Shown here: piece by piece, positions 43,276 through 53,240 of the stretch | How the letters are laid out: each line of letters opens with the position of its first letter | Numbering within the stretch: position 1 is the stretch's first letter | From: Burkholderia sp. Bp9142 | GTDB lineage: Bacteria; Pseudomonadota; Gammaproteobacteria; Burkholderiales; Burkholderiaceae | Direction: 5' to 3' | Assembly: GCF_003853415.1 (NCBI RefSeq) | Contig: NZ_QTPP01000010.1 | Location: forward strand, 124,001-188,000 | Length of the DNA: 64,000 nucleotides | Program-made: the position numbers and the translations under genes | Notes under the pieces: generated by a model | Told to the model about the DNA's origin: nothing | What the model saw: the letters and a program-made list of their open reading frames with translations, nothing else | Databases searched by the model: none

Positions 43276-44844
43276 TCACGCGTCACGCATCGGTTGCGCA
43301 AGCAACTTGCATGCAACGACGGCGGCCGCGAGCGCGAGCACGCCGCTCACCGTCAGCGCGACGGCGAATCCGCCCGCAAAAGCCGCGGGCGCCGCATCCG
43401 CGAGCGTGCGTGCGGCCGACGGCGGCACGTGCGCGAGCGCCTGCGCGAGATCGCCGGCCAGCAGGCTCGACATGAACCGCGCATCGACGAATGCCCGCAC
43501 GCCCGGCGCGGCGGACAGCAGCCGCTCGAGTTGCGCGTGCGTGCTGGCGGCCAGCACCGCGCCGAGCACGCCGACGGCCGTCACGATCGCCGAGAAGCGG
43601 GTGGTCGTGCTGATGCCCGACGCCATCCCGGTACGGTTCGGCGGCACGCACGCCATGATCGCCTTCTGCGTGTCGCCGTTCATGATGCCGGCGCCGCAGC
43701 CCGTCACGAACATGCCGAGCGCGACGAGCCGATAGTCGCCGGCGGCCGTCAGCGCCGCGGTCGCGAGATCGCCCGCGCCGATCAGTGCGAGCCCGCCCGC
43801 CAGCACGCCGCCGGACGACACGCGCGCGGCGAGCATGCCGCCGAGTGACGGCCCGGCGATCATCGCGACCGCGAACGGCAGCATCCCGAGCCCCGCGTCG
43901 ATCGCCGACATGCCGAACGCGTTCTGCAGGTACAGCGGCAGGAACGTCATCATCACCTGCGCGCACGCCGCATAGCCGAACATCGCGAGCACGGCGCCGA
44001 CGAAGCGCGGCTGGCGGAACAGCGCGAGATCGATCATCGGGCGCGCCTGCCAGCGCTCCGCGCCGATGAACGCGGCCAGCAGCGCGGCGGCGAGCGCGAA
44101 CCGGCCGAGCGTCGCGGCCGACAGCCAGCCGTGCGACGGCGCGCCGATCAGCGCCGCGATCGCGCACGCGAGCGCCGCGCCGAACAGCACGCTGCCGGCG
44201 GCGTCCACCCGTTTCGCGTGCGGATCGCGCGACTCGTCGATCGCGACGCGCGCGCCGGCCGCGAGCAGCGCACACGCCGGCAGGTTCATCAGGAACACCC
44301 AGCGCCAGCCGATCCACTGCGTGATCGCCCCGCCGACAAGCGGCGCGACGGCCGTCGCGATCCCCATGCACATCCCCCAGATCGCCCACGCGCGGGCCCG
44401 TTCGCGCCCGTCCGGAAAGCGGTTTGCGATCACCGCGAGCGCGGCCGTCAGCAGCAGCGCGGCCCCGCCGCCCTTCACCGCGCGCGCGGCGATCAGCCAG
44501 CCGGCCGACGGCGCGATCCCGCACCCGAGCGACGCGAGCGCAAAGAGCGCGAGCCCCGCGCCGAGCATGCGCTTGCGCCCGAAGCGGTCCGCGAGCCCGC
44601 CGGCCGGCAGCAGGCAGGCGGCGAACGCGGTCATGTAGGCGCTCACGACCCATTCGATGTCGGCGAAGCTCGCATGGAAGCCGCGCGCGATGCTCGGCAG
44701 CGACACGGCGACGACGTTCGTGTCGAGCACGATCAGCGAGCACGTCGCCGACGCGACCGCGAGCGTCGCGGCGGCCGGCAGGCGGGTGCCCGCGCGCGCG
44801 GCGGCAGGCGCGCCTGCGCGCGGGGCGGGGGAAGGCTGGGACAT
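43276..44844 (-). CDS. MFS drug-efflux-type transporter, DHA2 (14-TMS)
   Basis: 522 residues with about 14 transmembrane segments. LIVLDTNVVAVSLPSIARGFH, GGLADRFGRKRMLGAGLALF (motif A) and GGAITQWIGWRWVFLMNLP (motif C region) are the EmrB/QacA-type pattern. It probably exports toxic compounds with proton antiport; substrate unknown. It is divergent from a LysR gene 100 bp away. Confidence 0.92.
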   Translation of the reverse strand: MSQPSPAPRAGAPAAARAGTRLPAAATLAVASATCSLIVLDTNVVAVSLPSIARGFHASFADIEWVVSAYMTAFAACLLPAGGLADRFGRKRMLGAGLALFALASLGCGIAPSAGWLIAARAVKGGGAALLLTAALAVIANRFPDGRERARAWAIWGMCMGIATAVAPLVGGAITQWIGWRWVFLMNLPACALLAAGARVAIDESRDPHAKRVDAAGSVLFGAALACAIAALIGAPSHGWLSAATLGRFALAAALLAAFIGAERWQARPMIDLALFRQPRFVGAVLAMFGYAACAQVMMTFLPLYLQNAFGMSAIDAGLGMLPFAVAMIAGPSLGGMLAARVSSGGVLAGGLALIGAGDLATAALTAAGDYRLVALGMFVTGCGAGIMNGDTQKAIMACVPPNRTGMASGISTTTRFSAIVTAVGVLGAVLAASTHAQLERLLSAAPGVRAFVDARFMSSLLAGDLAQALAHVPPSAARTLADAAPAAFAGGFAVALTVSGVLALAAAVVACKLLAQPMRDA

Positions 44845-44944
44845 CGGCGGCTCCGGAGCAAGAGGAACGAGCCGTATGCTAGGCTTGGCCGGTATTGCCC
44901 GTCATTGATATATCCATGCAGTTTTATTGACGAAAATTGCAATC

Positions 44945-45823
44945 ATGAATCTGCTCGAATTCCGTCATGTACGCGCGTTCCTGAGCGTCGCGCAGCACCT
45001 GCATTTCGCCCGCGCGGCCGACGCGCTCGAGATGGCGCCGCCCGCGCTCACGCGGCAGATCCAGGAAGCCGAGCGGCTGCTCGGCGTGCGGCTGTTTCAG
45101 CGGTCGCGCCGCGCGGTCACGCTGACGGCGGCGGGCGAAGCGTTTCTCGCCGAGGCAACTGCCGCGCTCGAGCATCTGCAGCGCGGTCGCGAACTCGCGA
45201 CGCTGGCCGAGCGCGGCGAACTCGGCCGCATCGAAATCGGCTACGTGTCGTCGGCCGTCTATTCGGGCACGCTGCAGCGCACGGTCGGCGCGTTCCGCGC
45301 CGCGCATCCGCGCATCGAGCTGAACCTGCGGGAAGTGCCGATGGACGACGTCGCGAAGCAGCTCGACGCAGGCCGGCTGGATCTCGCCTACGTCCGCCCG
45401 CCGTTGCCGCTGCCGGGCGGGCTGCGGATCGTCACGCTGCAGCGCGACGTGTTCGTCGCCGCGGTGCCGGCCGATTCGCGCTACGCGTCGATGACTGCCG
45501 TGCGGGCCGCCGATCTCGCCGACGCACGCTTCGCGGTGCCCGAACAGGAACGCGGCACGCTCGAAGTCGCACGCCGCGGCCGCTTCGCGCCGGTGATCGC
45601 CGCGCGGCCGGGCGGGTTGCTCGCGGTGCTCGCTTGCGTGTCGGTGAACGGCTGGGTCGCCGTGATTCCGGACGCGCTCGCCGGCTGCGTGTCGTTGCCG
45701 GGCGTCGTGTACCGGCCGATCGCCGGCAAGCCGATCATGTCCGAACTCGCGCTCGCGCACCGGCGCTTCGAGAAGGCGCCCGCGGTGCGCGCGTTCCTGC
45801 GCACCGTCGCCGCGGCAGGCTAG
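44945..45823 (+). CDS. LysR-family regulator divergent from DHA2 pump
   Basis: 292 residues from ATG 44945. N-terminal MNLLEFRHVRAFLSVAQHLHFARAADALEMAPPALTRQIQEAE is a standard LysR winged helix-turn-helix, of the BenM/CatR-like type. The 100-bp divergent gap contains AT-rich sequence with T-N11-A candidates near TTGATATATCCATGC. It likely regulates the pump. Confidence 0.9.
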   Translation: MNLLEFRHVRAFLSVAQHLHFARAADALEMAPPALTRQIQEAERLLGVRLFQRSRRAVTLTAAGEAFLAEATAALEHLQRGRELATLAERGELGRIEIGYVSSAVYSGTLQRTVGAFRAAHPRIELNLREVPMDDVAKQLDAGRLDLAYVRPPLPLPGGLRIVTLQRDVFVAAVPADSRYASMTAVRAADLADARFAVPEQERGTLEVARRGRFAPVIAARPGGLLAVLACVSVNGWVAVIPDALAGCVSLPGVVYRPIAGKPIMSELALAHRRFEKAPAVRAFLRTVAAAG

Positions 45824-45995
45824 AGCCGCTGCCGGGGGTTCGCCGGGGCGCCCGGCCGTTGCTTTCCCCACCACCATGCACCGCCTGTACGCGAATAAGC
45901 ATTTCGCGATTCGATGTTTGCCGGCGCCCGACCGATTCCGTAATCTGCCCGGCAGCCGCGCGGCCTGCGCGCGGATCACCGAGGACCCGCCGCCG

Positions 45996-46985
45996 ATGAC
46001 TTCGCCCCCCGCCCCGGCCCGCCGCCGCGCACTGCTGCGTGTGGCCGCCCTGGCTGCCGCACCGCTTGCGGGCGCCGCCGCACTGCCCGCCCGCGCGGCC
46101 GGCACCGACCTGTCGAACGTCACGCTGGTGCTCGGCGACCAGGCCGGCGGCCTGCGCGCGCTGGCCGAGGCCGCGCGCGTGCTCGACGGCGTGCCGTACC
46201 GGTTTCGCTGGGCGAATTTCCAGGGCGCCGCGCCGCTGTTCGAAGCGCAGCGCGCGGGCGCGATCGATCTCGCGCCGGCCGGCGACCTGCCCGTGCTGAC
46301 GGCCGCGCTCGGCGATCCGGCGCTGCGGATCGTCGCGACGCGCGTCGGCTCGCCGGCATCGCTCGGCATCGTCGTGCAGCCCGATTCCCCGGTGCGCACG
46401 GTCGCCGACCTGAAGGGGCGCACCGTCGTCGTGTCGTCGGCGCGCGGCAGCATCTCGCAATACCAGTTGTACGGCGCGCTGCGCGAACACGGCCTCGCAC
46501 CGGGCGACGTCGACGTGCGCTTCGTGCTGCCGGTCGATGCGTTCGCCGCGTTCGAGGCGAAGCAGATCGGCATCTGGGCGACCTTCGATCCATATTATGG
46601 AAACGTGGTGCGGCGCGGCGCGCGCATCGTGCGCGACGGCAGCGGGATCAATTCGGGGCTTGCCTTCCTCACGTCGCCGGTCGACACGCTCGACGATCGA
46701 TCGAAGCGCGCGGCGCTGTCGGACGTGCTTGCGCGGCTCACCCGCGCCGGGCAGTGGGCGCTCGCGCATCCGGCCGACTACGCGAGCGTCTATGCGTCGC
46801 TCACGCGCCTGCCGCGCGATGCCGCCGCCGATATCGCCCGCCGCGCGGCACTCGCGCAGCGCGGCGTCACCGGCGCGGACATCGACGTGCTGCAGCGTGT
46901 CGCCGATCGTGCGGCCGCGGACGCGATCCTGCCGAGACGCGTCGACGTCGCATCGATCGCAGTGCGCAACCTGTCGGCCGCGTAA
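45996..46985 (+). CDS. Orphan ABC substrate-binding protein (SsuA/TauA-like)
   Basis: 329 residues. The N-terminus PAPARRRALLRVAALAAAPLAGAAALPARA is an export signal with a twin-arginine-like RRRALL. The mature protein has family features for aliphatic sulfonate/nitrate binding proteins: FRWANFQGAAPLFEAQRAGAIDLAPAGDLPVL and DLKGRTVVVSSARGSISQYQLYGAL. No permease or ATPase gene is adjacent, so it must share a transporter or act as a sensor. Ligand unknown; ATG 45996 has GAGGA further upstream. Confidence 0.85.
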   Translation: MTSPPAPARRRALLRVAALAAAPLAGAAALPARAAGTDLSNVTLVLGDQAGGLRALAEAARVLDGVPYRFRWANFQGAAPLFEAQRAGAIDLAPAGDLPVLTAALGDPALRIVATRVGSPASLGIVVQPDSPVRTVADLKGRTVVVSSARGSISQYQLYGALREHGLAPGDVDVRFVLPVDAFAAFEAKQIGIWATFDPYYGNVVRRGARIVRDGSGINSGLAFLTSPVDTLDDRSKRAALSDVLARLTRAGQWALAHPADYASVYASLTRLPRDAAADIARRAALAQRGVTGADIDVLQRVADRAAADAILPRRVDVASIAVRNLSAA

Positions 46986-47002
46986 CCGGCGTTCGCAAGC
47001 GC

Positions 47003-47377
47003 TCAGCGCGGCTTCGACATGTCGAGATCCGGCACGTCGTCGCCGAACGTCGACGCGACCAGCGTGCGCATCGCGGCGACCAGCAGCGTCGGCCCCGACT
47101 GGTTGAACGTGCAGCGCTCGCCCGCCGCCGGCACCGCCCGGTGCAGCACGGCGCGCCACGCGCCGTGCCCGCCGTCGCGTTCGAACGCGCCGAACGGCAA
47201 GCGCTCGACGAGCGGGCCGCCGTCCGCCCACGCCGACGACGGCGCGTACGGCTCCGGCGCGCCGCCCGGTTCGCGAATGACCGTGCACCCCGCGGCGCCG
47301 ACGCGCGGCGCGCCGAGGTCTTCCGCCATCGCCACCCAGAAATCGAGCGGCGCGCCAGCCAGATCCTGAACGTGCAT
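47003..47377 (-). CDS. DUF2591 (NinX-like) protein
   Basis: 124 residues from ATG 47377, with AAGGAGGG upstream. The opening [19 protein letters not shown], the middle [17 protein letters not shown], and the end [22 protein letters not shown] match DUF2591, a family related to phage NinX but common as chromosomal genes in Burkholderia. No enzymatic role is known. No other phage gene is nearby. Confidence 0.82.
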   Translation of the reverse strand: MHVQDLAGAPLDFWVAMAEDLGAPRVGAAGCTVIREPGGAPEPYAPSSAWADGGPLVERLPFGAFERDGGHGAWRAVLHRAVPAAGERCTFNQSGPTLLVAAMRTLVASTFGDDVPDLDMSKPR

Positions 47378-47664
47378 CGCGCCCTCCTTCGGCATTGAAA
47401 ATGCCATCCTAGCGCCGCCGCGCGCGGCACGCCGACAACCGCCGACCGGTGTTTTCCCCGGTGAGCCGTCCGGCGTGCAAATCGATCGATACGTGTTACG
47501 AATCGCCGATTCCTGCCTACAATGAACGCAACACCCGTCGTCCGGCCGGCGGTGGACACGCAGGCCGGAACCGAATTCGCGCCGAACCGGGCCGGGCCCG
47601 TTCGGCACACGACAACCGGAACCATACGGTGCAGCGCAGGCCGGATCTCTCGGGGAGCCGCAGC

Positions 47665-48741
47665 ATGTCCACGCACGCCAGGAAGCCGCTGATATCGCTC
47701 GTCGTGCCGTTTCATGACGAAGAGGAAGCGATCGACGCGTTCTTTGCCGAAACGCTGCCCATTCTCGAATCGGTCGACGGCGTCCGCTTCGAGATCGTCT
47801 GCATCAACGACGGCAGCCGCGATCGCACGCTCGACCGGCTGCTCGCGGTCGCCGCCGGCGACGCGCGCGTGCACGTCGTGGATCTCACGCGCCGCTTCGG
47901 CAAGGAGGCGGCGCTCACCGCTGGCCTGGACGAGGCGGCCGGCGCCGCCGTGATCCTGATCGACGCCGACCTGCAGGACCCTCCCGCGCTGATTCCCGCG
48001 ATGATCGAACACTGGCGCGGGGGCGCCGAGGTCGTCGCCGCGAAACGCACCGACCGGATGTGCGATCCCTACCTGCAGCGCGCGGCGGCGGCGCTCTACT
48101 ATCGCGTGCACAATGCGCTGTCCGAGGTGGAAATGCCGGAAAACGTCGGCGATTTCCGCCTGATGGATCGCGAAGTCGTCGATGCGCTGCGCGCGCTGCC
48201 GGAGCGGCGACGGTTCATGAAAGGGCTGTTCGCGTGGGTCGGCTTTCGCACCGTGATCGTCGAATACACGCGTGCGCCGCGCAGCGGCGGCCGCTCGAAG
48301 TTTTCCGGATGGCGGCGCTGGAATTTCGCACTCGAGGGCATCACGAGCTTCAGTACGGTGCCGCTGCGCGTGTGGACCTACGTCGGCCTCACGTTCGCGA
48401 TGCTGTCACTCGTGTATGGCGCCTTCATCGTGGTGCGGACGCTGCTGTTCGGCAATCCGGTGCACGGCTACCCGTCGCTGATTTCCGTCGTGCTGTTCGT
48501 CGGCGGCATCCAGCTGATCGGCATCGGTGTGATCGGCGAATACCTCGGCCGGATCTATCACGAGTCCAAGCAGCGCCCCGTCTATCTTGTCAGGCGCCGC
48601 TACCGTGCCGAGCGGGACGCCGCCGCGCAGCCAGCGTCGAAGCTGCTGCAGTTCCCCCTGAAGCGCGCGCACGCGGCCCGCCGCCGCACCGCGATACCGG
48701 CAGGCGCCGGCATCGCCGCCCGCAAGTCATCGTTCAAGTAG
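47665..48741 (+). CDS. GtrB/ArnC-like polyprenyl-phosphate glycosyltransferase
   Basis: 358 residues. GT2 fold: [42 protein letters not shown] (metal-binding DxD region), then [19 protein letters not shown] and two C-terminal transmembrane segments (about 235-255 and 272-292), as in GtrB. It loads a sugar onto undecaprenyl phosphate on the cytoplasmic face. GGGGAG precedes ATG 47665. A GT87 gene follows after 16 bp, making a donor-synthesis plus transfer pair. Confidence 0.9.
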   Translation: MSTHARKPLISLVVPFHDEEEAIDAFFAETLPILESVDGVRFEIVCINDGSRDRTLDRLLAVAAGDARVHVVDLTRRFGKEAALTAGLDEAAGAAVILIDADLQDPPALIPAMIEHWRGGAEVVAAKRTDRMCDPYLQRAAAALYYRVHNALSEVEMPENVGDFRLMDREVVDALRALPERRRFMKGLFAWVGFRTVIVEYTRAPRSGGRSKFSGWRRWNFALEGITSFSTVPLRVWTYVGLTFAMLSLVYGAFIVVRTLLFGNPVHGYPSLISVVLFVGGIQLIGIGVIGEYLGRIYHESKQRPVYLVRRRYRAERDAAAQPASKLLQFPLKRAHAARRRTAIPAGAGIAARKSSFK

Positions 48742-48757
48742 AACGGGGGCGCGGCAA

Positions 48758-50020
48758 TTGGACATTCCGCAGCAATCGATGCGCTCGGCGAAGCGGCCGG
48801 TCGCCGCGTGGCTGACACCGCGACGCCTCGCCCTGTACAGCGCGCTGATGCTCGTGTTCTACGTGCTGTTCATCGCGATCTGGGCAACCGTCATTCGTCA
48901 TGCGCACGGAACGCTCCTGTCGCGCGCCGGCGCCGACTTCTCGATATTCTGGTCGGCATCGTACGTCATGCTGCACGGCTCGCCATCGCAGGCGTACGAT
49001 TTCTCCGCGTTCTCGCGGCTATCGGCCGAGCTGTTCGCGAACCTTCGCCGCGACGCCTTCGCCCCGTGGCTGTACCCGCCCACCTATCTGCTGCTCGTGA
49101 CCCCGCTGGCGCTGCTGCCCTTCGCGCTCGGTTATCCGCTGTTCGTCGCGTTCGGGGTCGTCGTGCTCGGCCTCGCCGCGTGGCGCGTATCCGGCCTTGG
49201 CACGATTCCCGGCGCATGGCGCTCCGGTACGCTCGCGCTGGCCGCCGCGCCCTGCGTGTTCGTCACCGCGACGCTCGGGCAAAACGCGTTCCTGACGGCA
49301 TCGTGCGCGGCGCTGGCCGTCCATTGGGCCGGCCGGCGGCCGATGTGGGCCGGCTTCTGCATCGGCCTGCTGTCGGTCAAGCCGCAGATGGCGCTGCTGT
49401 TCCCGTTCGTGCTGGTTGCGGCGCGCGCATGGCGCACGATCGCGTGGGCCGCGCTTGCCACCGGCACGTTCGTCGCGCTGAGCGTGCTGATCTGCGGCCT
49501 CGAGTCGCTGCGCCTGTTCGTCGCCAGCACGGGACTCGCGCGCTCGATCGTCCTCGAACAGGGTGTGGTGTTCTGGCTCGTATCGCCGACACCGTTCGCG
49601 ACGCTCCGGCTTGCGGGCGTGCCGCTCGGCGCCGCGTATGCCGCGCATGCGTGTATCGCCGCGATTGCGATCGCAGCCGCCTGCATCGTGTGGGCGCAGT
49701 CGCGCGATACCCGCTTGCGCGCGGCCGTGCTGACGGTCGCGACGCTCACGGCGAACCCTTATGTGTGGCACTACGAACTCGCGTGGCTCGCCATCGCGAT
49801 CGCCTGCATGCTGGCGATCGGCTGGCGCGACGGCTGGCTGCGCGGCGAACAGAGCGCGATCGCGCTGATGTGGGCGCTGCCGGTCGCCGAATACCTGAAC
49901 CCGTGGCTGCAGCTACCGCAGATCGGCCCCGCCGTGACGCTCTTCGCGCTGCTGGTGCTGCTGCGCCGCGCGCGGCACGACGCTCACAACGCGAGCCGCG
50001 GCGGCACGTACACGCCGTAA
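48758..50020 (+). CDS. GT87/DUF2029 membrane glycosyltransferase
   Basis: 420 residues with about 10 transmembrane segments. GADFSIFWSASYVMLHGSPSQAYD and YPPTYLLLVTPLALLPF are the conserved first periplasmic loop and helix of the GT87 (DUF2029, PimE-like mannosyltransferase) family; NPYVWHYELAWLAIAI is near the C-terminus. It likely uses the lipid-linked sugar from the upstream GtrB-like enzyme on a periplasmic acceptor. Start TTG 48758 with GGGGGC; ATG 48779 is an alternative. Its last 37 bp overlap tadG tail to tail. Confidence 0.85.
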   Translation: MDIPQQSMRSAKRPVAAWLTPRRLALYSALMLVFYVLFIAIWATVIRHAHGTLLSRAGADFSIFWSASYVMLHGSPSQAYDFSAFSRLSAELFANLRRDAFAPWLYPPTYLLLVTPLALLPFALGYPLFVAFGVVVLGLAAWRVSGLGTIPGAWRSGTLALAAAPCVFVTATLGQNAFLTASCAALAVHWAGRRPMWAGFCIGLLSVKPQMALLFPFVLVAARAWRTIAWAALATGTFVALSVLICGLESLRLFVASTGLARSIVLEQGVVFWLVSPTPFATLRLAGVPLGAAYAAHACIAAIAIAAACIVWAQSRDTRLRAAVLTVATLTANPYVWHYELAWLAIAIACMLAIGWRDGWLRGEQSAIALMWALPVAEYLNPWLQLPQIGPAVTLFALLVLLRRARHDAHNASRGGTYTP

Positions 50021-51024
50021 TACGGCCCGACGCCCGTCGCGACACCGGTCATCTTCACGCCGGCGACGAAGTGCCCCTGGATGTACTTGTAGGTGCCGCC
50101 GAGCGACACGTCGATGTGGAACGCGGCAAACGCGACGATCGGCACGTAGGTGCTGCTCGACGTCTGCGTGACGACCGGCAGCACGACCGTCGTGCCGATC
50201 GGCACCGACGTGTAGAGCGTCGCCTTGACGCCGGTCGCGAGATAGATGCTGTCGCCGATATTGAGCGTCGTCGGGTTGCCGGTCACCATCAGGCCGCCCA
50301 TCGTCGTCGTGTCGGTCGCGGTCGACTGGAACGACGTCCACTGGCCGCCCATGCACAGCGCGCCGTAGGTCTGGCCGTTCGTGATCGAGAATTCGTACGG
50401 CAAGCCCGTCAGCGGATTGATCAGCGGCTGGTTGGTCTGCGCATTCCAGTACTGGTTGTACACGCACTGGTCGATCGCGATCGGAAAGAGGCCGCCCGCC
50501 GCCACCCCGCCCGGCGCGGCGAGCACCGCGATCGCGGTCGCGCTGCCGGACGCACCGGGGATGCCCAGCAGACCACCGAGCAGCAGCGGAATCGAGCCGC
50601 CGTTCACGCCCGGCGCGCGCGATACCGTGACCTGCACCGCCGGCACGTCGTATGCGCCGGGCGTGATGGTGGTCGACTGCATCGATGCGGGGGTACGCGT
50701 CACGTTCCAGTAGCCGGTCGTCACCGTGCCCGTCGCCAGCGGTGCGCCGGCCGCCGAATTCTGCGCGATCACACCGTTCGCGGCCGGCGCGGCCTGCGAC
50801 CAGTTCAGCGCGCCGCCCGTCGGCGACATCATCGCATCGGCCGCCGCGAGCGCGGCCGCGTCGGCGGCGTTCTGCAGCTGATTGCGCACCGTGGCCACCC
50901 ACGCGATGTCGATCGCCAGCGCGCCGAACGACAGCAGCGGAATCAGGAACATCAGGAAGAACAGCGCGACGGAGCCGCGCGCGCGCGGGGGGCCGATGCG
51001 TCGCGTGCCGGCTGCGTCATTCAT
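49984..51024 (-). CDS. tadG: TadG-like pilus assembly/minor pilin protein
   Basis: 346 residues. One N-terminal membrane helix RGSVALFFLMFLIPLLSFGALAIDIAWVA, then NQLQNAADAAALAAADAM, the hallmark of TadG/Flp-type N-terminal putative Tad domain. The rest is a Thr/Gly-rich periplasmic or exported domain without von Willebrand signature. It ends the tad operon and overlaps the stop of tadE by 8 bp (start inside TATGAATGA). Role: minor component for Tad pilus assembly or anchoring. Confidence 0.88.
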   Translation of the reverse strand: MNDAAGTRRIGPPRARGSVALFFLMFLIPLLSFGALAIDIAWVATVRNQLQNAADAAALAAADAMMSPTGGALNWSQAAPAANGVIAQNSAAGAPLATGTVTTGYWNVTRTPASMQSTTITPGAYDVPAVQVTVSRAPGVNGGSIPLLLGGLLGIPGASGSATAIAVLAAPGGVAAGGLFPIAIDQCVYNQYWNAQTNQPLINPLTGLPYEFSITNGQTYGALCMGGQWTSFQSTATDTTTMGGLMVTGNPTTLNIGDSIYLATGVKATLYTSVPIGTTVVLPVVTQTSSSTYVPIVAFAAFHIDVSLGGTYKYIQGHFVAGVKMTGVATGVGPYYGVYVPPRLAL

Positions 51025-51445
51025 AGAGCATCACCGAACTGGCCGAAATCGTCACCGGGCCGGTCAGCGCGCTGAACGCCGAACCCAGCACCAGCCCGGA
51101 ATACGTGTAGGTCACCGTGACCGTCAGCGCGGTGCCCGCCGTCGTGCCGTTCGCCTGCGTCACGGTCACGTTCGGCGTCGTCGCGGTGCCGCCGGTGATC
51201 AGGCTGTTCTGCGTATAGCTCAGCGCGACGTTGGCGATCTGCGTCGGGGTCAGCATCGGCACGCGCAGCACGACGCCGGCACGCGCGGCCTCGCGGCTCG
51301 CGTTCGTGATGACGGCCTTGTCGCACAGCAGCAGGCTCGTGTCGATGATGCCGATCAGCACCATCAGCAGGAACGGCAGCATCAGCACGAATTCGAGGGA
51401 TACGACGCCGCGCGCGTGGCGGGCGCCCATCGCCCCGCGTGTCAT
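51017..51445 (-). CDS. tadE: TadE-like pseudopilin
   Basis: 142 residues. RGVVSLEFVLMLPFLLMVLIGIID is a TadE prepilin-like N-terminus: G-V-V-S-L-E-F with the Glu five residues after the putative processing site. The C-terminal half is Thr-rich beta structure. ATG 51445 overlaps the tadD stop (ATGA). TadE pseudopilins are cut by the prepilin peptidase and needed for Flp pilus biogenesis. Confidence 0.9.
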   Translation of the reverse strand: MTRGAMGARHARGVVSLEFVLMLPFLLMVLIGIIDTSLLLCDKAVITNASREAARAGVVLRVPMLTPTQIANVALSYTQNSLITGGTATTPNVTVTQANGTTAGTALTVTVTYTYSGLVLGSAFSALTGPVTISASSVMLYE

Positions 51446-52299
51446 TTTGCGGCCCCCGCGGCGGGCGGCACGGCGCGCGGCTCGAGCGCGGCACCCTTCA
51501 ACGGTCGCGCGGCGGCTGGCGCCGGGCGCGACGCCAACTGCGCGCGCACTGCCTGGTAGACGCGCAGATTGTCGGCCACCGCCGATGCGGGCAGATCCGC
51601 TGACAGCAGCTTCTTCGCCGAATCGGTGTTGCCGAGCACGCCATACGCGAACGCGAGGTTCTGGCGCGCCTGCCACGGCGCGTCGGGCAGCCCGGCCACG
51701 TCGAGCAGCACGTTCACGCCCTCGCGCGGCCGGTTGCTCAGCACGAGCGACAGCCCGAGGTCGACGCGCAGCCCCTGCGCGTCCGGATGCGCGCGCAGCG
51801 CATCCCGGTACACGGCCTGCGCGTCCTCGTGGCGGCCCTGCAGGTCGAGCACCGTGCCGAGCCCTTCGGCCGCGAGCGGAAGGTTCGGCTGCGCGGCCAG
51901 CAGGTCGCGGTAGCGCCGGGCGGCCTCATCGAGCCGACGCTGCCGCAACGCGACGCGCGCGAGCCCGACCTGCGGCCCGAGTTCCGCAGGTGCCTGCTGC
52001 CGTGCCTGCTCATAGAGAATCCGCGCACGCTCCAGATCGCCGCTGCGGTAGTGGACGTCGCCGAGCCCCAGGCGCGCCGCGAGCGAATCGGGATGCCGGG
52101 CGAGCACCTTCTCGTACAGCGTCGACGCGAGATCGACGTTGCCGCCGGCGAGCGCGCTGTCGGCAATGCGCAGTTCGGCCTGCGGGTCGTCGCTCTTGTG
52201 CGACAGCGCCGGCCTCGTCTGGATGCCCGGCGCGCAGCCGCCGGTCAGCACCGGCAGCAGGGCCGCGAATGCGAGCGCACAGATGACGGATCGTGTCAT
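51442..52299 (-). CDS. tadD: TadD-like TPR lipoprotein
   Basis: 285 residues. Signal peptide with lipobox VLTGGC, then tetratricopeptide repeats from about 45 to 245 (ADSALAGGNVDLASTLYEKVLARHPDSLAARLGLGDVHYRSGDLERARILYEQA). Its position before tadE and after tadC is the normal tad order. TadD is an outer-membrane pilotin-type partner of the RcpA secretin. ATG 52299 overlaps the tadC stop codon by 4 bp. Confidence 0.9.
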   Translation of the reverse strand: MTRSVICALAFAALLPVLTGGCAPGIQTRPALSHKSDDPQAELRIADSALAGGNVDLASTLYEKVLARHPDSLAARLGLGDVHYRSGDLERARILYEQARQQAPAELGPQVGLARVALRQRRLDEAARRYRDLLAAQPNLPLAAEGLGTVLDLQGRHEDAQAVYRDALRAHPDAQGLRVDLGLSLVLSNRPREGVNVLLDVAGLPDAPWQARQNLAFAYGVLGNTDSAKKLLSADLPASAVADNLRVYQAVRAQLASRPAPAAARPLKGAALEPRAVPPAAGAAK

Positions 52300-53240
52300 T
52301 TGAACACCTCGAGCAGGCGGATCGCCGCCGGGCCCGCCGCGATCAGGCCGACCGTCGGCAGGATGAACAGCATCATCGGCAGCGTGATCTTCGGCGCGAG
52401 CTTCGCGGCCTTTTCCTCGAGCGCGACGATCTGCTCGGTGCGCTCGCTGCGCGACAGCGTGCGCAGCGCCTGCGTGACCGGCGTGCCGAATCGCTGCGAT
52501 TGCGTGAGCGTCGTGGCAAGCGAGCGTGCCGACGCAAAGTCGACGCGCAGCGCGAAATGCGTCAGCACTTCGGACACGTTGCCGCTCAGCGTCAATTCGT
52601 CCGCGCATACCGTCAGTTCGTCGGCGAGCGGCGGGCAGATGCGCTCGAGTTCGCGCGCGACGCGCCGCACGCCCGATGCGAGGCTGTTGCCGGCCATCGT
52701 GCAGATCACCAGCAGGTCGAGCGCATCCGGAAAGCACGCGGCGATGATCCGCCGGCGCCGCCGGATCATCGCGCCGAGCACGTATTCCGGCACGATCACG
52801 CCGATCACGAACGCGGCGACCATCGCCACCGCGCGGATCACGAAGTATTCGCCGAAACGCGGAATGGTCGGGCTGAACACGATCGCGATACCCGCGAACA
52901 GCACGCCGCAGCTCAGCTTGATGCCGATCATCGACGACACCGCGCGGCGCTCGCGAAAACCCGCCCGGGTCAGCTGCAGCCCGAGCTTCGCACGCTGCAT
53001 CGGATCGAGCACGGGCAGCCGCTCGCCGAGCTGCGCGAGCCGCCGCGTCAGGTCCTGACGCACCTCGCCCGGCTGCAGCCGCCCCGGCACCAGCGACTGC
53101 GGGCGCTGCCCGGCCGCCTGCTGCACGCGCGCGGCGATCCGCCGGCGCGTGCCGCCGCCGGGCGTCGCAAGCGCCGCCGCGACACACGCGAGCAACAGCA
53201 ACAGTTCGAGGCCGCGGGCGGCCAGTATCGACAGGGTCAT
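52296..53240 (-). CDS. tadC: TadC inner-membrane platform protein
   Basis: 314 residues. GspF-like T2SSF domain: FPDALDLLVICTMAGNSLASGVRRVARELE and SEVLTHFALRVDFASARSLATTLTQSQRFGTPVTQALRTL, with membrane helices near the N-terminus, the middle (about 105-160) and the C-terminus (LPMMLFILPTVGLIAAGPAAI). Partner of TadB in the pilus motor platform. Start ATG 53240 overlaps the tadB stop. Confidence 0.93.
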   Translation of the reverse strand: MTLSILAARGLELLLLLACVAAALATPGGGTRRRIAARVQQAAGQRPQSLVPGRLQPGEVRQDLTRRLAQLGERLPVLDPMQRAKLGLQLTRAGFRERRAVSSMIGIKLSCGVLFAGIAIVFSPTIPRFGEYFVIRAVAMVAAFVIGVIVPEYVLGAMIRRRRRIIAACFPDALDLLVICTMAGNSLASGVRRVARELERICPPLADELTVCADELTLSGNVSEVLTHFALRVDFASARSLATTLTQSQRFGTPVTQALRTLSRSERTEQIVALEEKAAKLAPKITLPMMLFILPTVGLIAAGPAAIRLLEVFK

